Assembly: GCA_029863005.1 (NCBI GenBank)
Contig: JAOTWF010000007.1
Location: forward strand, 1 to 63,909
Source of the DNA: Gammaproteobacteria bacterium
Lineage (GTDB): Bacteria; Pseudomonadota; Gammaproteobacteria; Acidiferrobacterales; Sulfurifustaceae
Length of the DNA: 63,909 nucleotides
Direction of reading: 5' to 3'
The position numbers and the translations under genes were made by a program. This document shows, one piece after another, positions 1-7,810 of the stretch (its first letter is position 1; the number at the start of each line of letters is the position of its first letter). Below the pieces are notes generated by a model. It was given only the letters and a program-made list of their open reading frames with translations. It ran no database searches and was not told the DNA's origin.

Positions 1-471
1 ACCGGGCCGGCTGTAGATATTCAGCCCGATGGCTTTTTCATTGCCCGCCGCGGGATAGAAATGACGCAGCACCCCCTTGGCGTCTCCGAAGCCGTATCCC
101 TTGGCGGCGGGTGTAAAGCTCATCAGGGTCGCCGCAAATTTATCGAACTCAGAGAAATTCGGTGTCTTGCGCGTCGCCAGCATGAAGGCTTGCAGTGACT
201 CCACGCTCTGGACCCGCTGCTGAAGGCTGATCTCCAGGAAACGGGCGGCGTCTGCTTGCTCGCGGATCAGCCTCTGATTATTTTTTTCCTGCTCCAGATA
301 TCCGGCATAGACGTGCAATAGCGCCATGGACGCAAGACCGATGATCCCGATAAGGATATACACAGTAAGGCTGCGTCTCTTGTCAGCGCCTAATTCAGGC
401 TTGGCCTGCCTGAAAAGCAACACATCAATAGCCTTGTTCAGGATAGTCTCCAAACTGTTTCGGGGGCACAC
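1..471 (-). CDS. CHASE-type membrane sensor, N-terminal part (runs off left edge)
   Basis: An open minus-strand frame enters the window from the left; only about the first 155 residues are visible. After a short polar N-terminus there is one clear membrane segment (about residues 30-48, YILIGIIGLASMALLHVYAG) and then a helical extracytoplasmic stretch with the pattern RVQSVESLQAFMLATR followed by FSEFDKFA, which looks like the opening of a CHASE ligand-binding domain. Such domains sit at the front of membrane histidine kinases and diguanylate cyclases or phosphodiesterases; the output domain lies outside the window. The start is not certain: GTG at 471 and TTG at 453 are both in frame and no ATG is available before a stop further upstream. 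I infer a signalling receptor whose ligand cannot be told from this part. Confidence 0.55.
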   Translation of the reverse strand, partial: MCPRNSLETILNKAIDVLLFRQAKPELGADKRRSLTVYILIGIIGLASMALLHVYAGYLEQEKNNQRLIREQADAARFLEISLQQRVQSVESLQAFMLATRKTPNFSEFDKFAATLMSFTPAAKGYGFGDAKGVLRHFYPAAGNEKAIGLNIYSRPG

Positions 472-568
472 CCGGTCATTTCTTGCTGGATAAACCTGTA
501 TTTTAAAGATAGACCACCCTCCCGGCCCTCTCTATGTCCAGATTGTCTCCGGGCACGGTCTTGTTTCA

Positions 569-580
569 TGACCTGCATCA
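569..580. promoter_or_regulatory. Putative FNR/Dnr site upstream of nnrS
   Basis: TGACCTGCATCA matches the TGA-N6-TCA core of CRP/FNR-family operators, and its right half reads ATCAA like a full FNR half-site. Its centre (574.5) would place a class II start near 616, and TAAAAA at 605-610 is in the right place for a -10 box. The nnrS ATG follows at 653. NnrS genes are classically under FNR/Dnr/NnrR control, so the placement makes sense. The left half-site is imperfect. Confidence 0.5.
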
Positions 581-652
581 AATACACCCCGCACCGTCCA
601 TTGGTAAAAAGAACAGCATTCTTGGGGATTTTCACCAGTCTCGGCCTTAACA

Positions 653-1891
653 ATGGATCACTTTGCATCGCCCGGCCCGGCCCGGCCCGGCTGGAAGACC
701 TTCACCGCCGCACCGCATCGCATGCTGTTTTTGGGCGGTGCGGGGCAGACGCTGTTGGCGATGTTTTTCTGGCTGGCGGAACTGCTGGATCGCGCGGAAG
801 CCTGGGACACGCCCTCACCGGTCATCCCCGGGACGTGGGCGCACATGTATCTCATGCTGTACGGGCTGTTTCCTTTTTTTATTTACGGATTCCTGTTCAC
901 GGTCTATCCGCGCTGGATGGGCGGCGAGGCATTGCCCGCCCGGCGATATATCACCGCCTTTTTGCTGCTGGCTTCAGGGATGATCTTTTTTTATATAAGC
1001 CTGTATCTGTCGCGCTTTGTGCTTTTGCTCGGGTTGTCGTTGTACCTGGCCGGGTGGGGCGTGGCGCTGCATGCCTTGTTCGCGGTTTACCGCCGGGCAC
1101 CGCGGCATGGGGCGCACGAGCCTCTGCTTAATCTGGCGTTGACGGCAGGGATGGCCGGTGTCGCGTTATTTCTCGCCGCCGTGCTGTTCCAAACGCCGGT
1201 GTTGTTTCAGCTGTCGCGAGAGTTCGGTCTGTGGTTGTTTCTGATGCCGGTGGTTTTTTTGGTGGCGCATCGGATGATTCCGTTCTTCAGCCAGAGCGCG
1301 CTCATCAACTATATTATGGTGCGACCCGCCTGGGCCCCGCCGTTGATGATCATTTGCGTCGTGGCGCATGTCGTGTTCGAGCTGGCGGGGCTGCCCGCCT
1401 GGCGCTTTCTCGCGGACGCGCCGCTGGCCGTGGCCGCACTGCACCATTCCTGGGTCTGGCAATTCCGCCGCAGCTTTCATGCGCGCCTGCTGGCCATGCT
1501 GCACATTGCCTTTCTCTGGCTGGGCATCGGCATGACGTTGTATACCGCGCAAAGCCTCGCGTTGCTTGTCACCGGCACAGATTTTCTCGGGCACGTGCCG
1601 TTGCACGCGCTCGGCATCGGTTTCTTCACGGGCATGGTGGTGGCCATGGCCTCGCGCGTGACGCTTGGTCATTCCGGCCGCGCCCTTCAGGCCGATGACC
1701 TGACATGGCGCGTGTTATTCGGTGTTAATATCGCCGCAGTACTACGCATGGCGGCAGAATTCGCAGTCGGCACGGCGAGCGGCATTTTGAACGGGTTGGC
1801 GGCGGCAATCTGGCTGGTATCCTTCCTGTTGTGGGCATGGCTCTACGTGCCGATGTATGTGCGCCGGCGCGTAGACGGGAAATCCGGATAA
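653..1891 (+). CDS. nnrS: NnrS family haem/copper membrane protein
   Basis: The 412-residue product is almost entirely hydrophobic, with about 12 predicted membrane helices, and has the NnrS signatures of this family: an early TWAHMYLMLYGLFPFFIYGF block, the YPRWMG motif, and late HALGIGFFTGMVVAMASRVTLGHSGR. NnrS proteins are haem- and copper-containing membrane proteins linked to protection from nitric oxide during denitrification or nitrosative stress. The length is typical. The gene is followed after 18 bases by a SirB-family gene. A TGA-N6-TCA operator lies upstream. Codons 7-13 are built from four tandem copies of the pentanucleotide CCCGG (671-690), so slippage there would shift the frame; an alternative start at ATG 722 lies beyond the repeat and close to where the conserved region begins. 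Confidence 0.9.
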   Translation: MDHFASPGPARPGWKTFTAAPHRMLFLGGAGQTLLAMFFWLAELLDRAEAWDTPSPVIPGTWAHMYLMLYGLFPFFIYGFLFTVYPRWMGGEALPARRYITAFLLLASGMIFFYISLYLSRFVLLLGLSLYLAGWGVALHALFAVYRRAPRHGAHEPLLNLALTAGMAGVALFLAAVLFQTPVLFQLSREFGLWLFLMPVVFLVAHRMIPFFSQSALINYIMVRPAWAPPLMIICVVAHVVFELAGLPAWRFLADAPLAVAALHHSWVWQFRRSFHARLLAMLHIAFLWLGIGMTLYTAQSLALLVTGTDFLGHVPLHALGIGFFTGMVVAMASRVTLGHSGRALQADDLTWRVLFGVNIAAVLRMAAEFAVGTASGILNGLAAAIWLVSFLLWAWLYVPMYVRRRVDGKSG

Positions 1892-1909
1892 CAACGTTTA
1901 ATCAAACCA

Positions 1910-2287
1910 ATGTGGTGGCTTAAATACTTGCACGTCACCTGCGTGATCCTCTCCGGAGCCGGATTTTTTCTCCGCGGCACATGGATGATCCGCGATTCCC
2001 CCCGGCTGCGTAAAAGATGGGTGCGGGTGTGGCCGCATATTATTGATACGGCATTGCTGGTTTCGGCCATTCTGCTGACGATTCAAATCCGGCAATACCC
2101 GTTTGTTCACCACTGGCTGACGGCCAAGGTGCTGGCCCTGGTGGCCTATATCGTGATCGGCGCCGTCGGTTTGAAATACGGAATGACCAAGAAAATCCGC
2201 ATCATCGCCTGGCTCGTCGCGATGGTCCTATTCTTTTATATTGTTCTGGTCGCGCTGACACGGCAGGTCCTGCCTTATATTGGCTAG
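1910..2287 (+). CDS. SirB family integral membrane protein
   Basis: A 125-residue protein with four membrane segments and the SirB2 pattern: WWLKYLHVTCVILSGAGFFLRG at the N-terminus, then WPHIIDTALLVSAI and WLTAKVLALVAYIVIG. The family is widespread in proteobacteria and its biochemical role is not established; the old name refers to invasion-gene expression in Salmonella and does not transfer here. It starts 18 bases after nnrS and is probably co-transcribed with it, so it may share anaerobic or NO-responsive control. The length is normal for the family. Confidence 0.8.
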   Translation: MWWLKYLHVTCVILSGAGFFLRGTWMIRDSPRLRKRWVRVWPHIIDTALLVSAILLTIQIRQYPFVHHWLTAKVLALVAYIVIGAVGLKYGMTKKIRIIAWLVAMVLFFYIVLVALTRQVLPYIG

Positions 2288-2314
2288 CGATTCCATTCCC
2301 GCCCGGTCGCCAGC

Positions 2315-2328
2315 TTGACCTTGGTCAA
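2315..2328. promoter_or_regulatory. Palindromic FNR/Dnr operator, copy 1
   Basis: TTGACCTTGGTCAA is a perfect 14-base palindrome of the TTGAN-N4-NTCAA type recognised by FNR/Anr/Dnr regulators. Its centre at 2321.5 predicts a class II transcription start near 2363, just before the ATG at 2375, with TAGCTT (2351-2356) where the -10 would lie. The same 14 bases recur at 7046-7059 beside the dnr-like gene. Confidence 0.7.
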
Positions 2329-2374
2329 TACTTTTTCACGTGAAATCAGCTAGCTTGTTTTATTGGGCCCAACC

Positions 2375-3538
2375 ATGATCCCGACTTCTTTTCCCTTGCT
2401 CAAAATCCGTGGGCATCAGCTGCTTCCCATTATTCAGGGCGGCATGGGCGTGGGCATTTCCGGGCACCGCCTGGCGGGGGCTGTCGCCAAGGAAGGCGCC
2501 GTCGGCACTATCGCCAGCGTGGACCTGCGACGCCTGTATCCGGACATCATGCAGCGCCTGCGCAAGTGCCGCGATCCGAAGGTCCACAGCGCCGCCAATG
2601 TCGAGGCGCTCGACCGCGAGATTCGCGCCGCGCACGAAATCGCGCCGGACGGCTTCGTCGCGGTGAACGTGATGCGTGCGCTGTCAAATTACGCCGAGCT
2701 CGTGGTGCAGTCCTGCAAAAGCGGGGCGAACGCCATCATCTCGGGCGCGGGACTCCCTTTCGACCTGCCCGAACTGACGGAAAAATTCAAAAACGTGGCG
2801 CTCATCCCGATTCTTTCGGAAGAACGCGGCGTGCGCGCAGTGCTGAAGAAATGGATGCGCAAGGGACGGCTACCGGACGCCATCGTCATCGAACACCCGC
2901 GCTACGCCGGCGGGCATCTGGGCGCCACGCGCATGGAAGAGGTGAACGATCCGAAATTCGATTTCACGCGCGTGTTGGAGGAAATCCGACGTGTGATTCA
3001 GGAGCTGGGTATCGCGCTCGGCAACATCCCGCTGATACCCGCGGGGGGGATCAACTCATTCCAGAAGCTCAAGGAGCTTTTCGACATGGGAGCCGCCGGT
3101 GCGCAGATCGGCACCCCCTTCGCCGTCACCGAGGAATGCGATGCCCATCCCAATTTCAAGAAGGTGCTGGCCGAGGCCAAACCCCAGGACATCGTGACCT
3201 TCATGAGCGCCGCCGGGCTGCCCGCGCGCGCGGTCTTGACGCCGTGGCTGAAAAATTATCTGGCCAAGGAAGACAAATTGCGGGCCAAAGCGGCACCCGA
3301 TTGCGTCCAATGTCCGAGCCAGCTCGAGTGCCTGTCACATTGCGGCTTCAAGGACGGGAACCCCCACGCCGGCCAGTTCTGCATCGAGACGCAACTTGCA
3401 GCGGCCCAGCGCGGCAATATTCAGCAGGGGCTGTTCTTCCGCGGTTCGGAATCGCTGCCCTTCGGCGCGGAGATACGCAAAGTTCGTGAGCTGCTGGAAG
3501 TCCTGTTGACCGGGCGTTCGCTCGTCACCACCAATTGA
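2375..3538 (+). CDS. Nitronate monooxygenase (NPD-type) with a C-terminal cysteine motif
   Basis: A 387-residue FMN-dependent TIM-barrel enzyme of the nitronate monooxygenase/2-nitropropane dioxygenase family, which oxidises alkyl nitronates to carbonyl compounds and nitrite. Visible signatures are the N-terminal IIQGGMGVGISGHRLAGAVA, the phosphate-binding IPAGGINS, and MGAAGAQIGTPF. The ATG at 2375 is preferred to an in-frame TTG at 2363, which coincides with the predicted transcription start. An odd feature is a C-terminal cysteine cluster, C310-x2-C313-x5-C319-x3-C323 with a further C336 in GQFCIETQL; classical members do not need this, and it could hold a metal or Fe-S centre. The Dnr-type palindrome upstream suggests that it is expressed with the NO/nitrite genes. 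Confidence 0.85.
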   Translation: MIPTSFPLLKIRGHQLLPIIQGGMGVGISGHRLAGAVAKEGAVGTIASVDLRRLYPDIMQRLRKCRDPKVHSAANVEALDREIRAAHEIAPDGFVAVNVMRALSNYAELVVQSCKSGANAIISGAGLPFDLPELTEKFKNVALIPILSEERGVRAVLKKWMRKGRLPDAIVIEHPRYAGGHLGATRMEEVNDPKFDFTRVLEEIRRVIQELGIALGNIPLIPAGGINSFQKLKELFDMGAAGAQIGTPFAVTEECDAHPNFKKVLAEAKPQDIVTFMSAAGLPARAVLTPWLKNYLAKEDKLRAKAAPDCVQCPSQLECLSHCGFKDGNPHAGQFCIETQLAAAQRGNIQQGLFFRGSESLPFGAEIRKVRELLEVLLTGRSLVTTN

Positions 3539-3604
3539 GGCGTGGCCGACCGTCGCGCCTACGTCAGGCAATAAAGGTAAGGAAGGCGATACAGCCGGGA
3601 CCGG

Positions 3605-4009
3605 TTACAGGCTGGGCGTGGCGTCGCGCCCCCCGCGTCGATTCTCGTGCCGGCTCTGGCAAGTGATGCAGCGCTTGGCCGTGGGATAGGCGTCCAGGCG
3701 CTCAAGCGCGATGGCATCATTGCAATCCACGCAAGTCGCGTAAGTTCCGGTCTTGATACGCTCCAGCGCTGCCTCCACGTCTCGGATTTCCTCCAGTTCG
3801 CGGGCGCGGGTGGTGATATTGATGCCGCGCAGCAGATCGGCAAAGGATTCATCGCCGGTATCGTGCACCATCCCTGCCAGTTCGCTGTAGTCTTCCTGGA
3901 TCGAATTGGCCAGTTCACGATGAATAATCTCGCGCAATTCCTCGCGGCGATTTCTCAGCCGTTGCTCGAGCTGCTGCAGTTGTTTGTCAGAAAGTTCCGG
4001 CATGCTCAA
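3605..4009 (-). CDS. TraR/DksA family zinc-finger protein
   Basis: A 134-residue protein with an N-terminal coiled-coil hairpin (about residues 1-85, rich in E, R, L and Q) and a C-terminal zinc finger C-V-D-C x17 C-I-T-C. This is the architecture of DksA-like factors that enter the RNA polymerase secondary channel and, with ppGpp, adjust transcription initiation. The coiled coil carries DTGDESFADL, which resembles but does not exactly match the DXXDXA tip of canonical DksA, so this is probably a DksA-like paralogue. It is monocistronic and convergent with the nitronate monooxygenase gene. Confidence 0.85.
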   Translation of the reverse strand: MSMPELSDKQLQQLEQRLRNRREELREIIHRELANSIQEDYSELAGMVHDTGDESFADLLRGINITTRARELEEIRDVEAALERIKTGTYATCVDCNDAIALERLDAYPTAKRCITCQSRHENRRGGRDATPSL

Positions 4010-4339
4010 TACCCTCTACTGGGTTATTCAGTGCGGCCACATCGATACTCGTTCAAGCCTAACACACTCCTCGGTCTTTTAAGGGTTTACCGTGAGTCCT
4101 TCGCGCGAACTCCGCACAAGATACGCGCGCTTGCGCAATATTGTCTACTGTCCGACGACCAAGGGAAGCTCTGCCCGGGAACTGCACGTCGGCAGGGCCA
4201 GGCGATACCTGAGACGCAATCCCCAGGGGGACGATGCTTGCAGGGAGGGAACCGGTTGGGTGTATTTTACCAAAGAGACGAAAAATAAACGGAGCGGAGG
4301 CAGAGGCCGAATCATACTCAATCCTGATGAGAGTATGTT
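4010..4339. other. Intergenic region between the dksA-like gene and fnr
   Basis: About 330 bases with no convincing coding sequence. Near its right edge lies an inverted repeat, CATACTC (4314-4320) and GAGTATG (4330-4336), close to the end of fnr and possibly its terminator, although there is no T-tract. The rest shows no family I recognise; an unannotated small RNA cannot be excluded. Confidence 0.35.
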
Positions 4340-5077
4340 CTAGCGCTTGGCAGAAACAGCGCGGGGCGGAGAACCGGTCGTATTCACATCGATACCGTTG
4401 ATTTCCTCGAGCCGTTTGCGGTCGAGGATGCGGATAAATCCTCTTCCGCTCTCGATAAGCTTTCTGCGGACAAAATCGGCCATCACGCGGCTCACGGTCT
4501 CCTCCGTCAGACCGAGCATTTCGGCAATTTCGCGGCGCGAGAGACGCAGCGGGAGGTCGCCGTTCGGATCCCCGCCCAGCGGTACCAGCGACAACAGGAA
4601 GCTTGAGACTTTTTCCGGCGCCGTCTTCAGCCCCAGATCACGAATCAGCGATTCGGCCTGGTCCAGTTCATGACTGAGCGTTTCGATCACGCGCAACGAG
4701 ATCGCCGGGTTGGCCTCGATGATATTCCGCAGGTCATCGTGACTGATCTTGCAGGCCACCACGTCCGTCAGTGCTTCAGCCGTAAACGGGTATGTGCGAC
4801 CCTTGAACGTCTCGATGCCCAGCAGCTGTCCGGCGACCGCGATCCGCAAGATCTGTTGCCGTCCGTCCGGCATGGAACTCGTGAGCTTGAGCTGTCCGTG
4901 TCGCAAGGCGAACAGATATGTGGCCGGATCGCCCTCGCGGAACAGCGCTTCGCGCGGTTCATACAGTTCGCGGATCAGGTGCTCGCGAAGCTGGCAAATC
5001 TGATCCTTCGAAAGCCCGGCATACAAACGGTCTTCACACAGAACACAGGCTTTGACTTCGCAGGAGCACGTAGCCAT
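4340..5077 (-). CDS. fnr: FNR-type oxygen-sensing transcription regulator
   Basis: A 245-residue CRP/FNR-family protein. The N-terminus has four cysteines (C4, C6, C11, C14) and a central C109 in DVVACKISHDD, matching the ligand arrangement of the [4Fe-4S] oxygen-sensing cluster of FNR/Anr. The cyclic-nucleotide-like barrel covers about residues 30-150. The winged helix contains LSRREIAEMLGLTEETVSRV, whose E-x2-SR recognition helix is the one that reads TTGAT half-sites. In the absence of oxygen it would dimerise and bind DNA. A perfect FNR box 89 bases upstream (5166-5179) points to autoregulation. Its only close neighbours are a mobA remnant and moeA upstream. Confidence 0.92.
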   Translation of the reverse strand: MATCSCEVKACVLCEDRLYAGLSKDQICQLREHLIRELYEPREALFREGDPATYLFALRHGQLKLTSSMPDGRQQILRIAVAGQLLGIETFKGRTYPFTAEALTDVVACKISHDDLRNIIEANPAISLRVIETLSHELDQAESLIRDLGLKTAPEKVSSFLLSLVPLGGDPNGDLPLRLSRREIAEMLGLTEETVSRVMADFVRRKLIESGRGFIRILDRKRLEEINGIDVNTTGSPPRAVSAKR

Positions 5078-5165
5078 ATCTTGAATTATTAGCCCCTATG
5101 ATTAACCCAGCAACTAAAGTGAAAGTTGTAAAGTAGCAAGGTAGTAAAGTTCTTTGGTCGGACTA

Positions 5166-5179
5166 TTGATCAATATCAA
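5166..5179. promoter_or_regulatory. Perfect FNR box upstream of fnr
   Basis: TTGATCAATATCAA is an exact match to TTGAT-N4-ATCAA. On the minus strand its centre (5172.5) predicts a start near 5131 with TACCTT (5143-5138) as a -10 box, fitting a class II FNR promoter for fnr itself, which begins at 5077. No gene on the plus strand follows closely, so fnr is the likely target. Confidence 0.8.
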
Positions 5180-5223
5180 TATTCTGCTTTGGTTGCTGGA
5201 AACGGCAGGAATAAAACGCGCAG

Positions 5224-5338
5224 TCAGGCTTGGCGTAAAGCTCGAATGAGCGGTTTGTCGAGCAGGTGCACAAACCCCTTGTCCACACCGCCCAGCCGTT
5301 TGCCGCGGCCACCGGCAAAAAATCACTCCGGTAATATC
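5224..5338 (-). pseudogene. mobA remnant (molybdenum cofactor guanylyltransferase, frameshifted N-terminus)
   Basis: Read on the minus strand, this stretch encodes DITGVI and then, after a one-base frameshift in a run of six T (5321-5326 region), AGGRGKRLGGVDKGFVHLLD followed by KPLIRALRQA and a stop. That is the unmistakable nucleotide-binding N-terminus of MobA (LAGGRGxRMGGxDKG). Only about 37 of some 200 codons remain, and the frame is broken within them. It follows moeA in the same orientation, an arrangement in which an intact mobA is often found. I infer decay of an original moeA-mobA pair, with the fnr promoter region now occupying the rest. Confidence 0.7.
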
Positions 5339-5372
5339 GCGCGCGTTAACAAGAGGGGCTTACAGGTCATCC

Positions 5373-6572
5373 TTAGAAATCCGTACTTAAAGGGATCGCG
5401 AGTACGGTGTCGCCTTGCCTGAAACCGGGACTCTCGGCCTCGATACGGATGAAACCGTTGGTTTCGCGCAACGGCCCCAGCATGTGCGAGCCTTGTCCGC
5501 GCAGCGCTGTCGCCTGGAGTTGGCCGTCTTCGGCGGCGAGCCGTGCGCGCACGAATTCGGTGCGGCCGGGGTGACGACGGAAATCATGGGTGGCTCTCGC
5601 CGCCAGTTGCGGCAGACGCGGGTTGCCATGATGCCAGGTAATGAGCGCGGGCTCGACGAACAGCTTGAAAGTGACGAGGCTCGATACCGGATTGCCCGGC
5701 AGGGCGAAAAAATGCGCGCGGTGACCCACGCGCCCGAAGGCGATCGGCTTGCCGGGTTTGATTTTCGCCTTCCAGAGTTTTATTTCGCCGATCTCGGCGA
5801 ACAACTGCTTCACGAGATCGTGTTCGCCGACCGAAGCCCCGCCGCTGGTGATGACGAAGTCGTACTCCGCGGAGGACTGAAGCCACGCGCGTAATTCGGC
5901 GGGATCGTCCCGCACCGTCCCGCCGTCCACGGCCTCCATGCCAAGTTCACGCAGCAACCATAACGTGGCCAGGCGATTGGATTCGTAAATCTGTCCAGGG
6001 CGCAAGGGAGTGCCGGGCTTGACAAGCTCATCGCCGGTGGCGGCCACCAACACCCGTGCACGCGGGTAGACGGGAATCTCTTCCACGCCGGCGGCGGACA
6101 GCAAGGCCAGATCGTAGGAAGACAGCCGGCGTCCGGCCGGATACAACCTGTCGCCACGGCGGAAATCCTCGCCCTGCCTTCGCCGATGACTGCCCGGTTG
6201 AACCGATTTGGGGAATATCACCTTCGCCCCATCGCGCTTCACGTCTTCCTGGATCACGATGGTGTCGGCACCTTGGGGCATCGGCGCGCCAGTGAAAATC
6301 CGCATGGTTGTGCCGCTTGCGAGCTTTCGCGGCGCATCGCCGCAGCGGCTTTCGCCTTCAAGCGGCAAAACAAACCCGGCGGCCACCAGTTCAGCGGCGC
6401 GCACAGCATAACCGTCCATGGCGGAATTATCGAAGGCGGGATTATCCACCTGCGCCTGCAGTTCCTGGGCGGTGAAACGCCCATGCGCCTGCGCCAGCGA
6501 CACCGTCTCGGTCGCGGTGGCCGGCATGATCTCTGCCAAGATAGCGTCGCGGGCTTGCTCGAGGCTCAGCAT
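5373..6572 (-). CDS. moeA: Molybdopterin molybdenumtransferase MoeA
   Basis: A 399-residue protein that inserts molybdate into adenylylated molybdopterin. Signatures: FDNSAMDGYAVRA (domain I), GAPMPQGADTIVIQEDV, the molybdenum-domain SGGASVGEHD, and KIKPGKPIAFGR followed by FFALPGNPVSSLVTF. The start is set at ATG 6572 (MLSLEQARDAI); a longer open frame reaching 6728 has no MoeA-like sequence. It lies upstream of a mobA fragment and downstream of a thioredoxin-like gene on the same strand. With moaB, moaC and moaD also in the window, this is part of a scattered molybdenum-cofactor set, which would serve Mo-dependent respiratory enzymes. Confidence 0.95.
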   Translation of the reverse strand: MLSLEQARDAILAEIMPATATETVSLAQAHGRFTAQELQAQVDNPAFDNSAMDGYAVRAAELVAAGFVLPLEGESRCGDAPRKLASGTTMRIFTGAPMPQGADTIVIQEDVKRDGAKVIFPKSVQPGSHRRRQGEDFRRGDRLYPAGRRLSSYDLALLSAAGVEEIPVYPRARVLVAATGDELVKPGTPLRPGQIYESNRLATLWLLRELGMEAVDGGTVRDDPAELRAWLQSSAEYDFVITSGGASVGEHDLVKQLFAEIGEIKLWKAKIKPGKPIAFGRVGHRAHFFALPGNPVSSLVTFKLFVEPALITWHHGNPRLPQLAARATHDFRRHPGRTEFVRARLAAEDGQLQATALRGQGSHMLGPLRETNGFIRIEAESPGFRQGDTVLAIPLSTDF

Positions 6573-6678
6573 AAATGAAGCCCTACTCCGCTGCGCTCCG
6601 TTCGTCCAGTCATAAGGCGAGAACGGTAGCTCATTTCCCGGCCGGGGTGTAGGGTGTATACCGAAACCGCTGGAATGA

Positions 6679-6942
6679 TTAGGACTGGTTTCCCACGGGA
6701 CCTCGTGAGATGAGGGAGCGCGCTTCATCGAGGCTCTGCACGCCGATGGCCATCAGCACGCCATCGATGATCACGGCTGGAATGGTCTTGAGATCCAGTT
6801 GATCGGCAAGTTGTTGCCCCTCTACGTCGGTCAGATTCACCATGGATAAGTCGAGCGCTGATTCCTCGGCCACTTGGCGCCAGATGTTTTCCGCCTGCTT
6901 GCACGGGACACATGATTCCGAAACCAGTAACTGGACTTTCAT
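6679..6942 (-). CDS. Small thioredoxin-fold protein (CVPC)
   Basis: An 87-residue protein with a glutaredoxin/thioredoxin fold: beta strand MKVQLLVSES, active-site C11-V-P-C14, and later the cis-proline segment KTIPAVIIDG. It would act as a small cytoplasmic thiol reductase or sulfur/thiol relay; the exact partner is unknown. ATG 6942 is chosen because GGAGGA lies just upstream and the family fold starts there; a longer frame upstream is not conserved-looking. It is divergent from the dnr-like gene, with the palindrome TTGACCTTGGTCAA between them, so it may belong to the same NO/anaerobic response. Confidence 0.75.
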   Translation of the reverse strand: MKVQLLVSESCVPCKQAENIWRQVAEESALDLSMVNLTDVEGQQLADQLDLKTIPAVIIDGVLMAIGVQSLDEARSLISRGPVGNQS

Positions 6943-7045
6943 CCCCTTCTTGTTCCTCCGGTTTGGCAACCGTCTAACATTCAATAAAACGATTCGACGG
7001 CTCAAGCGACGGCTACCACTCTGAAACGGCGCGTTACCCATGGCC

Positions 7046-7059
7046 TTGACCTTGGTCAA
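7046..7059. promoter_or_regulatory. Palindromic FNR/Dnr operator, copy 2
   Basis: The same 14-base palindrome TTGACCTTGGTCAA found at 2315-2328. It lies only 29 bases before the dnr-like ATG, too close for class II activation of that gene, but well placed (about 100 bases) for the divergent thioredoxin-like gene. I infer activation of the thioredoxin-like gene and possibly autorepression of the regulator. Confidence 0.7.
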
Positions 7060-7088
7060 GCGGCCCCCCGGGAGGTTATGATTACGCC

Positions 7089-7793
7089 ATGAATCATTCC
7101 CCGGATGTGGCTCAAGCCTTGCGTCACGCCTACCTGTTCGCGGAAATGTCCGAACCGCATCTGCAGGCGCTCGTCCAAGGCATGGCGGATATTCACCTCG
7201 AACCCGGCAAGGCGCTGTTCCGTCAGGGACAGCCGGCGGAGCGGTTTTATTTTCTGCGCGAAGGGCTCGTCAAGCTTTTCCGCCTGTCGCCGGACGGCGA
7301 TGAAAAAATCATCGAGATCATGCGCCCGGGTGAAACCTTCGCCGAGGCAGTCATGTTCATGGGCCCCCAGGGACGCTACCCGGTCAATGCCGAAGCCATC
7401 AACGAGAGCCGGGTTTATGCCTTCGAGCAAAAGGTTTTCCTAAACCTCCTGCGTGAATCGAACGAAGCCACATTCGGCCTGCTCGCTTCCATGAGCCGGC
7501 GGCTGCACATGCTGGTCAATCAGATCGAGAGCCTCACGTTGCAAAACGCGACTTACCGCCTGGTGGCGTATTTGCTGGAGCAGATTCCGCGCGATGTTAA
7601 AACATCGCCGGAGGTGCAGCTCACCACGCCCAAGGGCGTGATCGCCTCGCGCCTCGCGATCCAGCCCGAGACGCTTTCACGCATCCTCGGCAAACTGCGC
7701 CAGGGCGGACTGATCGAGGTGCACGGCCATCACATCACCATCCGCAACGTGCAGGCGTTGCGCGACACCGTGCACCTGCCACCGCAGGAATAG
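7089..7793 (+). CDS. dnr: Dnr-like CRP/FNR-family regulator
   Basis: A 234-residue CRP/FNR protein with no cysteine, so it cannot carry an FNR-type cluster. The sensor barrel spans about residues 20-120. The helix-turn-helix contains ASRLAIQPETLSRILGKLRQ, very close to Dnr proteins, which sense NO through haem and activate denitrification genes from TTGAT-like boxes. The E-x2-SR recognition residues agree with the TTGA/TCAA half-sites seen here. It starts the dnr-moaB-moaC run and faces a thioredoxin-like gene across a Dnr-type palindrome. The NO-sensor assignment rests on similarity and on nnrS in the neighbourhood. Confidence 0.8.
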   Translation: MNHSPDVAQALRHAYLFAEMSEPHLQALVQGMADIHLEPGKALFRQGQPAERFYFLREGLVKLFRLSPDGDEKIIEIMRPGETFAEAVMFMGPQGRYPVNAEAINESRVYAFEQKVFLNLLRESNEATFGLLASMSRRLHMLVNQIESLTLQNATYRLVAYLLEQIPRDVKTSPEVQLTTPKGVIASRLAIQPETLSRILGKLRQGGLIEVHGHHITIRNVQALRDTVHLPPQE

Positions 7794-7810
7794 TTATCGG
7801 AAAAGATGTC

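Noticed and set aside
2363-2374. TTG start for the nitronate monooxygenase
   Set aside because: The ATG at 2375 fits the family better, and the TTG falls at the predicted transcription start.
4092-4343. Open frame of 83 codons between the dksA-like gene and fnr
   Set aside because: Composition is not protein-like, no ribosome-binding site is visible and it overlaps the fnr stop.
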